10,936 bases of DNA, from the NCBI GenBank assembly GCA_036401335.1, contig DASWVC010000021.1:1-10936 (forward strand). Reading direction: 5' to 3'. This document shows, in pieces, positions 1 through 5,347 of the stretch. This DNA comes from DASWVC01 sp036401335. GTDB lineage: Bacteria; Verrucomicrobiota; Verrucomicrobiia; Chthoniobacterales; JAFAMB01. The notes beneath the pieces are model-generated. The model had not been told where the DNA came from. It searched no databases and saw only the letters and a program-made list of their open reading frames with translations. The position numbers were made by a program, and so were the translations under genes. Each line of letters opens with the position of its first letter. The stretch's first letter is position 1.

Positions 1-1187
1 CCAGTGACCGCTGCCACTTCGTGGGCGATCATGAGCTCCTCATTGGTCGGGACCACGTAGGCCGGGACGCCCGCATGGCTGATCAGGCCGTTTGAGGACC
101 GGCCGTGCTCGGCGTTCAGCCGGGGATCGACCTCCGTGGCCAGGAGTTTGAGCCGCGTCAGCACCCGGGCGCGTACGTCCGCGTTGTGTTCGCCGATGCC
201 GCCGCTGAACACGATGGCATCCACCCGGTCGAGGCCGGCCGTCAAGGCCATAAGCCCGCGGGCCAGTCGGTAGCAAAACACCTCGATCGCAAGGGAGGCG
301 CGGGAGTTGCCGCCGTTGGCTGCTTCCACAACGGAGCGAAAGTCGTGGCTCACGCCAGAAAGGCCCAGGAGCCCGCTTTTCTTGGTGAGCATGTCCGTGA
401 TTTCAGTCAAATCCATGCCGGTTTGCTGCTGCAAGATCTGATGCATGCTGGGATCGACGTCGCCGCTGCGCGTGCCCATGACCAAACCTTCCAAGGGCGT
501 CAGCCCCATCGTGGTGTCCACGCTGCGTCCCCCTTTGATCGCCGTGGCGCTGCACCCGTTGCCGAGGTGGGCTGCAACGAATTGCAGTTGCTCAACTGGA
601 CGGTCCAGCCGCCGCGCAAGTTCCCCGGTCAGGTACCGGTAACTGATCCCGTGGAAACCGTACCGCCGGATGCGGTGCGTTTCATAAAGATCGAACGGGA
701 TGGCGTAATGGTAAACTTCCGGGGCCAACGTCTGATGAAAGGACGTGTCAAACGCCGCCACCTGGGGCAGGTCCGGAAAGAACTCCAGGGTAACCTTAAT
801 GCCGGCAACACTGGCCGGATTGTGAAGGGGAGCCAGCGCCGACAAACCCGCGATTTGATCCACCACGTTCTGATCGATGCGCACGGCCGACCGAAAAAGC
901 TCACCCCCGTGAACCACCCGGTGACCGATGGCGTGGACCGGAAGTTTGGCCCGGTGCGCCAGAAAATCAATCACCTCCCGCAACGCCTCGCGGTGACCGG
1001 CGTTGGGCATCGGCTTTTCTTCCTGCTGGTCCGTTGGCGTTGACACGGTCAGATGGGCTTCATCGGTGCCCAACCGTTCAACCACGCCTGCCGCCAGCAG
1101 CCGGCTCGACCCGGCTTCCAGGACGGAGAACTTCAGGGACGAACTGCCGCAGTTGACGACGAGGACGGTAAAGTTTTCCACGGTCAC
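1..1187 (-). CDS. ackA: Acetate kinase (3' end cut by the window edge)
   Basis: Cytoplasmic kinase that interconverts acetyl phosphate + ADP and acetate + ATP; with phosphotransacetylase it forms the overflow acetate pathway. Reading the minus strand from GTG at 1187 gives 395 codons, all open to the window edge; the family is about 400 residues, so only a short C-terminal tail is missing. Visible family motifs in order: NCGSSSLKF (residues 12-20, ATP/phosphate-binding ASKHA fold), GHRVVHGG, FDTSFHQT, RRYGFHG, HLGNGCSATAIKGG, DTTMGLTPLEG followed by MGTRSGDVDP, FSGGIGE, and VPTNEE near the C terminus, where the catalytic glutamate lies. All key residues look intact. An in-frame TAG at 1199-1197 limits the start to GTG 1187 or GTG 1181; no clear Shine-Dalgarno sequence is visible. 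The region directly upstream carries a repeat (1227-1250) and then the 252-bp palindromic element. A pta neighbour would be expected beyond the left edge; none is visible here. Confidence 0.96.
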   Translation of the reverse strand, partial: MTVENFTVLVVNCGSSSLKFSVLEAGSSRLLAAGVVERLGTDEAHLTVSTPTDQQEEKPMPNAGHREALREVIDFLAHRAKLPVHAIGHRVVHGGELFRSAVRIDQNVVDQIAGLSALAPLHNPASVAGIKVTLEFFPDLPQVAAFDTSFHQTLAPEVYHYAIPFDLYETHRIRRYGFHGISYRYLTGELARRLDRPVEQLQFVAAHLGNGCSATAIKGGRSVDTTMGLTPLEGLVMGTRSGDVDPSMHQILQQQTGMDLTEITDMLTKKSGLLGLSGVSHDFRSVVEAANGGNSRASLAIEVFCYRLARGLMALTAGLDRVDAIVFSGGIGEHNADVRARVLTRLKLLATEVDPRLNAEHGRSSNGLISHAGVPAYVVPTNEELMIAHEVAAVT

Positions 1188-1226
1188 GGCCGCACCCTAG
1201 CGGAAGCAGCTCGCGGGAGCGAGAAG

Positions 1227-1254
1227 AGAAGGTGTCGACGTGTCGGCGTGTCGG
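1227..1254. repeat. GTGTCGGC tandem repeat, left copy of the pair flanking the sulfatase block
   Basis: AGAAGGTGTCGACGTGTCGG at 1227-1246 matches 19 of 20 bases with the reverse complement of 3977-3996. Here the 8-mer is repeated in tandem: GTGTCGAC, GTGTCGGC, GTGTCGGC. It lies about 40 nt upstream of the ackA start and abuts the left end of the 252-bp palindromic element. Read toward ackA, the repeat has the same orientation as the other copy has toward the cytochrome operon. It could be a dispersed intergenic repeat or a regulatory site; the sequence alone does not decide. Confidence 0.6.
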
Positions 1255-1280
1255 CACTAAGGTAAGGGCCTTTGGGGTTC

Positions 1281-1322
1281 GGTAGGGCGGTGAGTCCCTT
1301 CGCCGCCGGAGTATCGGGGTGG
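1281..1322 (+). repeat. Dispersed 42-bp repeat, copy 1 (contains a GTCCCT hairpin)
   Basis: Matches 3679-3720 at 40 of 42 bases on the same strand. The hairpin arms GGCGGTGA and TCGCCGCC enclose GTCCCT; the single arm change relative to the other copies (C to T at 1291) leaves a G-T/G-U pair. It starts with GGTAGGG and ends with TATCGGGGTGG, a tail also seen in part just outside the 252-bp element (ATCGGGGTGGC from 1505). Confidence 0.75.
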
Positions 1323-1420
1323 AACGGCAGATCCCGTCGCACCCGCCGGGCCGGGGGGGTTGCCCGGACACGCCGGCCTTCCTTTCCGGTTGGCGGGGAG
1401 GACGGAGCAGCAATCGCTTC

Positions 1421-1449
1421 CCGGCGGCGAAGGGACTCGCCGCCCTACC
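1421..1449 (-). repeat. Dispersed repeat, copy 2 (inverted)
   Basis: The reverse complement of these 29 bases is identical to 3679-3707 and differs by one base from 1281-1309. It forms the right inner arm of the 252-bp element. Its hairpin loop reads GTCCCT on the minus strand, so copies 1 and 2 face each other. Confidence 0.75.
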
Positions 1450-1639
1450 AGACCGCCACTCGATCCGGTGCCCTTCACGGTCTATAGGCCCTTACCTTAG
1501 TGCCATCGGGGTGGCGGCGTGGCGGCCCTTATCTCCGCGGTGGAAACCTGAGGTCAGCGTTAACTCCCGGTCCGCGACTGCCGGGGGGCCGTGCTGCCGG
1601 GCCTGGCCAACTTCCCGATCCGCCGCATCGCCGGACTCA

Positions 1640-1669
1640 CCCCGTGGCTATGGATCAGCCATTTCGGGG
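1640..1669. repeat. Isolated intergenic hairpin
   Basis: CCCCG (1640-1644) and TGGCT (1645-1649) pair with AGCCA (1657-1661) and CGGGG (1665-1669), giving a ten-pair stem with a three-base bulge (1662-1664) and a seven-base loop. There is no T-run after it on either strand, so it is not a standard intrinsic terminator. The rest of 1505-1759 holds no gene that I can support. The hairpin lies about 90 nt past the sulfatase stop codon, on the side where that transcript would end. Confidence 0.45.
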
Positions 1670-1759
1670 AGAAATCAGGGTAGGACCTGAAGCGTTCGAA
1701 ATCGTGTATGACCAGTTAATGGGGCCGGACAAATGATGCACAGCCCGGTGGGCAACCCG

Positions 1760-3619
1760 TCAGAACTCCGCCCCGTACCCGAGGATTGAGCGAAGTGCCC
1801 CGGCCTGGTAATCGCTTGGTTGCAGGTTAGCGATGAGCGCCCGATAAACCAGGTGAGCAATCTTCGATTTTTCCTGCTGCGCCCGTAGCGTCCCTGGCAG
1901 CAGGGCCTGCAACTCGTTCGGGATAAGGTTGTTGATTAACGCGTGGAACATGCTGGACGCACGCGCGTCGGAGTCCGCCGTGTTGATCAGTTCAAGCTGA
2001 CCGTTCGTCGTGGAGTAGTCGTAGAATTCCAGGAAGGACGAGTTGGTGTTGATCAGGCTGGTGGCCGGAAACCAGTCGGCGTAGGCACCGAGCTTCGTCT
2101 GGTCCGTTCGTAACCCAACGATGTGGGTGGGCGAACCGTTATAGTTGTAGTATCCCGGCGCGATCTCATCCGTAGCGTAGAGCACGTAGGGGCGCCCCGG
2201 GGCACCAGCACACTTCAGCATGGAAACCATGTCGTGACGCCGGCCGTAGATCTTGGCGAGATCACCCTGCATCCAGTCGCGGGTTCCGTTGTTGCCAATG
2301 CTGACGAGCAGGGTCATCAGGTCCACGGAGGAAGTCAGCCCCGTTCGGATCTGGTCGATGTCGCCGGTCAACCGGTGGCTGGGATCCACCACGATCAACG
2401 GAATGTGCCAGGCCTCGTCGTAGACGGTGCCGAGTTTTCCCTGAACGAAACCGTGCGCACCGGAGTACTCGCCGTGGTCAGCCGCAAAAACAATGACGGT
2501 GTTCTCAACAACGCTTTGAGGCAGTGCATTCAAAGCATCGAGCACCCGGCCGATCTGGACATCGACCACTTCCATGATCTGGGTGTAGCTGTCGAGACCG
2601 CGCTGCCAATAGCTGTAAGGCATTTTGATCACCCCATCACCGAGACTCGTTTGCGGATACGCCTCGACGGTGGGAGAATCCTGGGATGGATCATCGGTTA
2701 CGCCGCCCCAGATGAGTTGGGAAAACTCCCGAATGAAAGATTGGGTGGGCGGCTTTTTGTGGTCGATCAGGTCCTGCTCGCTCTCCCAGTTCGGAGGCAC
2801 GGTGGGGTATCCGTAGGACGGTGGCGACTTAAGCGCATCCTCCTCCCAGGACACGTTTGGACCATTGCCCGGATACACAATTTGCTGTTTGAGGTTCTCT
2901 GGGTTGACCTTGGAATCGGCAAACAGACCGTTGACCGTCTGGAACTCGGTACCTGCAGGAAAGAACTCTCGGTCGTGGGGGTTAACGAGGCTGACCGTGG
3001 TACACCAGGGAGCATCCGTCGGCTTTCGGCCGTTCAACCAGCTAACCGCCTGATCCACGGTGTAAGCGTCGTTGTGATAACCAAGCTTTTCGTCCCCGTA
3101 AGTTCCCTGGAGGTTGCTGCCGGTTGGGTCAGGATAGGTTCGAAAATCAAAGCCGTAGTTCTCAAGGCCACCCGTGTCCTGCTGAGGGATCGAGGCGTGC
3201 CACTTGCCAAAGTAGGGCGTCTGGTAGCCGGCTGAGCGCAGCAGTTTACCAAACGTGGGATAAGCGGGATTCAACACCGGTTGCAATTTCACCAGCGCGG
3301 GAGACGGGTATGGGGTTGAAAGGATGGTCGTGATCAACCAGTTTTGCTGCGAGTAAAGCCCGCTGATCATGACGCCGCGAGAGGGCGTGCATGCGTTCGC
3401 AGCCGTGTGGTAATTCCCGAACTTAACGCCGCATCGCCAAAGCCTATGAAGGTTTTTCATGTGCTTCGCCAGAAACTCGTCTACGCTCTGGATGCCGGAC
3501 GGAAAGACGGTCGGGTAACGAAGTTCATCCACCAAGATAAACAAAATGTTCGGCTTAGGGCCGGGAACAGGCCGGAGTTGGAAAGGCAAGGGCCGATTCC
3601 GAATGGTTTGACGCGGCAA
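1760..3619 (-). CDS. Sulfatase, formylglycine type (start uncertain)
   Basis: Alkaline-phosphatase-superfamily arylsulfatase that would hydrolyse a sulfate ester; the substrate cannot be read from the sequence. The frame is open from ATG 3778 to TGA 1760. In that numbering, PKPNILFILVDELRYP (75-90) gives the first metal aspartate (D84; the usual DD is DE here). CTPSR at 130-134 is the CxPxR signal for conversion of Cys to formylglycine. GKWH (191-194), NPHD (H268), ADHGE (D434, H435) and K448 complete the expected active site, so the protein looks catalytically intact. No signal peptide or lipobox is visible. The first 43 or so codons from ATG 3778 are translated intergenic repeat (a basic RRRRDSPPYR stretch) and are probably not native. 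After them the only usual start codons before the core are TTG 3619 and TTG 3589, neither with a good ribosome site; I chose 3619. The original 5' end may have been replaced by the repeat. No formylglycine-generating enzyme lies nearby. Confidence 0.88.
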   Translation of the reverse strand: MPRQTIRNRPLPFQLRPVPGPKPNILFILVDELRYPTVFPSGIQSVDEFLAKHMKNLHRLWRCGVKFGNYHTAANACTPSRGVMISGLYSQQNWLITTILSTPYPSPALVKLQPVLNPAYPTFGKLLRSAGYQTPYFGKWHASIPQQDTGGLENYGFDFRTYPDPTGSNLQGTYGDEKLGYHNDAYTVDQAVSWLNGRKPTDAPWCTTVSLVNPHDREFFPAGTEFQTVNGLFADSKVNPENLKQQIVYPGNGPNVSWEEDALKSPPSYGYPTVPPNWESEQDLIDHKKPPTQSFIREFSQLIWGGVTDDPSQDSPTVEAYPQTSLGDGVIKMPYSYWQRGLDSYTQIMEVVDVQIGRVLDALNALPQSVVENTVIVFAADHGEYSGAHGFVQGKLGTVYDEAWHIPLIVVDPSHRLTGDIDQIRTGLTSSVDLMTLLVSIGNNGTRDWMQGDLAKIYGRRHDMVSMLKCAGAPGRPYVLYATDEIAPGYYNYNGSPTHIVGLRTDQTKLGAYADWFPATSLINTNSSFLEFYDYSTTNGQLELINTADSDARASSMFHALINNLIPNELQALLPGTLRAQQEKSKIAHLVYRALIANLQPSDYQAGALRSILGYGAEF

Positions 3620-3678
3620 TCGGCAGGTTTGCAGAAGGTCGTCGAACTCACGCCGTGCGCTTGGTCGAGCGGCGGCCC

Positions 3679-3720
3679 GGTAGGGCGGCGAGTCCCTTCG
3701 CCGCCGGGGTATCGGGGTGG
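3679..3720 (+). repeat. Dispersed 42-bp repeat, copy 3, at the sulfatase 5' end
   Basis: Matches 1281-1322 at 40 of 42 bases, and its first 29 bases are identical to the reverse complement of 1421-1449. Hairpin arms at 3684-3691 and 3698-3705 (8 pairs) hold the loop GTCCCT at 3692-3697. It lies just upstream of the likely sulfatase start and inside the longest open frame of that gene. Confidence 0.75.
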
Positions 3721-3819
3721 CCTCCCCGGTCGGGTCGCGTGTCCCTGCGCGACCGCCGGTAGGGGAGCTTGTCCCCAAGCGCCCGCGGGGATGGCAGGGT
3801 CACGAGTCCCTTCGTGACC
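3684..3819. repeat. Cluster of four hairpins with a constant GTCCC(T/C) loop
   Basis: Four hairpins lie in a row. A: 3684-3705, stem GGCGGCGA/TCGCCGCC, loop GTCCCT. B: 3733-3754, stem GGTCGCGT/GCGCGACC (last pair T-G), loop GTCCCT. C: 3764-3783, stem GCTT/AAGC extended by GG/CC past a mismatch, loop GTCCCC. D: 3798-3819, stem GGTCACGA/TCGTGACC, loop GTCCCT. The stems differ in sequence but stay paired, while the six-base loop and its strand are kept. This resembles the arrangement of REP-type repeats or of a structure recognised by its loop. No protein is encoded here. Confidence 0.7.
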
Positions 3820-3926
3820 TCCTCAAGGCCCGGGGTGACGGCCCGCCATTTGGTGCCGGACGCGTTCAGGGGCCTGGGGCGGTCGCGGTCGCTCCCTGGG
3901 CGCTGAAGGATCAGCTCCCCTACCGG
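3756..3926. repeat. 14-bp inverted repeat around the second half of the hairpin cluster
   Basis: CCGGTAGGGGAGCT at 3756-3769 is the exact reverse complement of 3913-3926. The arm again begins with GGTAGGG, as the 42-bp repeat does, so this looks like a second, diverged version of the inner inverted repeat seen at 1281/1421. The sequence between the arms contains hairpins C and D and otherwise unrecognised GC-rich DNA. Confidence 0.55.
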
Positions 3927-3976
3927 ACACACCCTTGCCGAACGCGCGTCGCAGCATCTGCTTCCACCCCATTGCC

Positions 3977-3996
3977 CCGACACGCCGACACCTTCT
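3977..3996 (-). repeat. Right copy of the 20-bp repeat flanking the sulfatase block
   Basis: The reverse complement reads AGAAGGTGTCGGCGTGTCGG and matches 1227-1246 at 19 of 20 bases. It lies about 120 nt upstream of the first gene of the cytochrome operon. With the left copy it brackets 1227-3996: the 252-bp element, the sulfatase gene and the hairpin cluster. Confidence 0.6.
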
Positions 3997-4008
3997 TCCA
4001 GGCGGACC

Positions 4009-4041
4009 TTGAAAATTGCGTGAAATAAGTTCTGCTAATAG
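4009..4041 (+). promoter_or_regulatory. Possible promoter of the cytochrome assembly operon (weak)
   Basis: An AT-richer patch in otherwise GC-rich DNA holds TTGAAA at 4009-4014 and TGCTAATAG at 4033-4041, which could act as an extended -10. The spacing between the TTGAAA and TAATAG hexamers is 21 nt, longer than ideal, so this is a suggestion based on base composition and position only. Confidence 0.2.
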
Positions 4042-4118
4042 TAGGCCTTGCCGCCGGCATCAACCGCGTGACGGGAGTTTCCCCGCTGCCCGTACCCGTC
4101 GCCCTGGCATTTGTCTTC

Positions 4119-4622
4119 ATGAACATTTTTGACCTGCCGCCCGTCAATGCGACGTTAAACGCTTCCAGCACGGGTTTCATCGCCCTTGGCTGGTGGGCGA
4201 TTGCGCGTGACCGCAAACGCTTGCACATCACTTTCATGGTCACAGCGCTGGTCTGTTCCACGGCTTTTCTGGCTTGTTACCTCCTTTATCATTTTGGCAT
4301 GGTTGCCGCCGTGGGTGAAGGGTCGGTCCGCTTCACGCAAACCGGTTGGATCCGGCCGGTTTATTACGTCCTGCTCGGCACCCATTTGCTGTTGGCGTTC
4401 ACCATCTTGCCGCTGGTCATTTTGACCGTGGTGCCCGCGTTGCGCGCCCGCTTTGACCGGCACCGTAAAATGGGCAAATTTACCCTCCCCATCTGGCTTT
4501 ATGTGTCCGTCACCGGGGTGATCGTTTACTTCATGCTTTACCAGTGGTTTCCGTCCACCCACTTTGACGAGCTTAAGAAACGTTATGAGCTCAAGGCAAA
4601 GGTGAGCCAGGGCTCGCTGTAG
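4119..4622 (+). CDS. DUF420 / CtaM-like membrane protein
   Basis: Small polytopic membrane protein of the DUF420 family. The Staphylococcus aureus member CtaM is known to be needed for maturation of a heme-copper (aa3-type) oxidase; a role in oxidase assembly here is by family and context. From ATG 4119 it has 167 residues and begins with MNIFDLPPVNATLNA, the typical family N terminus, which is why I prefer this start to the in-frame GTG at 4068 that would add 17 residues; neither has a visible Shine-Dalgarno sequence. About four membrane segments are seen (roughly 15-29, 37-58, 82-104, 121-142). Histidines H36, H58, H89 and H115 lie at or near membrane edges and are candidates for heme or metal contact. 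The tail after 145 is short and charged. It is the first gene of the four-gene operon, 11 nt ahead of the next. Confidence 0.85.
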   Translation: MNIFDLPPVNATLNASSTGFIALGWWAIARDRKRLHITFMVTALVCSTAFLACYLLYHFGMVAAVGEGSVRFTQTGWIRPVYYVLLGTHLLLAFTILPLVILTVVPALRARFDRHRKMGKFTLPIWLYVSVTGVIVYFMLYQWFPSTHFDELKKRYELKAKVSQGSL

Positions 4623-4633
4623 GCAAACGTTCA

Positions 4634-5347
4634 ATGCGCCTCCTCCCCTTCATTTTGCGTCGCGGCGGCCGGCTTTGGTGCCTGGCGTCGACGGTTGCGC
4701 GCGCCTCCGCGCCGGCGTTGACCATTGCTGCACTCGCGCCCATGACCGGGTGCGACCGTCGCTCGGTGCAGGTTTACGAGGTGCCAAAGGAACCGGGCCT
4801 TAACCGCACCCTTATGGCCGGCATGGTGCCGGTACCGGCTTCCGTGCCAATCACGTGGACCAAACCTGCGGGTTGGGAGGAACAGGCGCCCGGCGAAATG
4901 CGACAGGGCAGTTTCTTAGCGCACGGACCGGATAACGCCACGGCCGATGTTTCGGTAACCGCCTTTCCCGGGGCGGCAGGCGGGTTGGAATCGAACCTGA
5001 ACCGCTGGCGGGGCCAGGTCGGGTTGCCGCCGTTGAGCGGCGATGAGCTTCAGCAAGCAGCCCGCCCGATCACGGCCGACCGCGTTCCCGGCCTGCTCGT
5101 CGATTACGCGGCACCGGATGGAAGCAAGGAGCCGTCCCGCATTCTTGGCGCCGTTTTCCAAACGCCGGAACAGGCCTGGTTCGTGAAAATGACGGGTCCC
5201 CGGGCGTGGCTCGAGGCGCAGCAAGAAACCTTTACGGCTTTTGTGCAGTCCCTGCGTTTCCGCCCGGCTGCACCTGAACCCGAGGGGGACGGCACCAATG
5301 CCGACGTAAACCTCGCGGGCCGCCCGAAGTCCACCAATGAACGTTAA
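4634..5347 (+). CDS. Conserved putative lipoprotein of the cytochrome assembly operon
   Basis: A 237-residue protein of unknown function, probably exported. The N terminus has a long arginine-bearing n-region, a hydrophobic stretch (about 25-37) and PMTGC ending at Cys40, which fits a somewhat loose lipobox. The mature part has no transmembrane helix. Its globular core (about 70-220) starts with ITWTKPAGWEEQAPGEMRQGSF, includes NRWRGQVGLPPLS (about 122-134), and closes with WFVKMTGP and a final amphipathic helix. From memory, proteins with this W-x-KPxGW...GEMR...NRWRGQVG pattern occur beside ResB/CcsA genes in other planctomycete/verrucomicrobial-type genomes, but I know of no assigned function. 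It lies 11 nt after the DUF420 gene and its last 11 nt overlap the start of resB, so it is almost certainly co-transcribed and perhaps translationally coupled. A periplasmic role in cytochrome assembly is inferred from position only. Confidence 0.8.
   Translation: MRLLPFILRRGGRLWCLASTVARASAPALTIAALAPMTGCDRRSVQVYEVPKEPGLNRTLMAGMVPVPASVPITWTKPAGWEEQAPGEMRQGSFLAHGPDNATADVSVTAFPGAAGGLESNLNRWRGQVGLPPLSGDELQQAARPITADRVPGLLVDYAAPDGSKEPSRILGAVFQTPEQAWFVKMTGPRAWLEAQQETFTAFVQSLRFRPAAPEPEGDGTNADVNLAGRPKSTNER

Larger units (their letters stand above)
1253..1504. repeat. 252-bp nested inverted-repeat element (MITE-like), no coding capacity
   Basis: The ends are a perfect 19-bp inverted repeat: GGCACTAAGGTAAGGGCCT at 1253-1271 and its exact reverse complement at 1486-1504. 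Inside lies a second inverted repeat, 1281-1309 against 1421-1449, identical in 28 of 29 bases. Each inner arm is itself a hairpin with loop GTCCCT, and a further GC hairpin (CCGGGC 1346-1351 with GCCCGG 1362-1367) lies between them. No believable protein is encoded; the reading frames across it are low-complexity Arg/Pro/Gly/Ser. No direct target duplication is visible at either edge. It fills most of the gap between the 3' end of the sulfatase gene and the 5' end of ackA. A non-autonomous mobile element or a compound REP/BIME-type repeat are both possible. Confidence 0.7.

Noticed and set aside
105..1043. 312-codon open frame on the plus strand
   Set aside because: It is the shadow of ackA on the other strand; the minus-strand reading shows every acetate kinase motif, while this one shows no family features.
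1319..1690. 123-codon plus-strand frame across the intergenic region
   Set aside because: It runs through the palindromic element and neighbouring GC-rich DNA; the product is low-complexity Arg/Ser/Pro/Gly with no ribosome site.
2123..3235. 370-codon plus-strand frame opposite the sulfatase
   Set aside because: Antisense shadow of a clearly identified sulfatase; no recognisable domain.
3679..3820. CRISPR-like array
   Set aside because: The units are hairpins with unequal spacing and changing stems, with no constant direct repeat and spacer pattern and no cas gene.
4029..4118. Upstream in-frame extension of the DUF420 gene (GTG 4068 or further)
   Set aside because: It would add a hydrophobic stretch ahead of the typical family N terminus (MNIFDLPPVNATLN); no ribosome site supports it, though GTG 4068 cannot be fully excluded.
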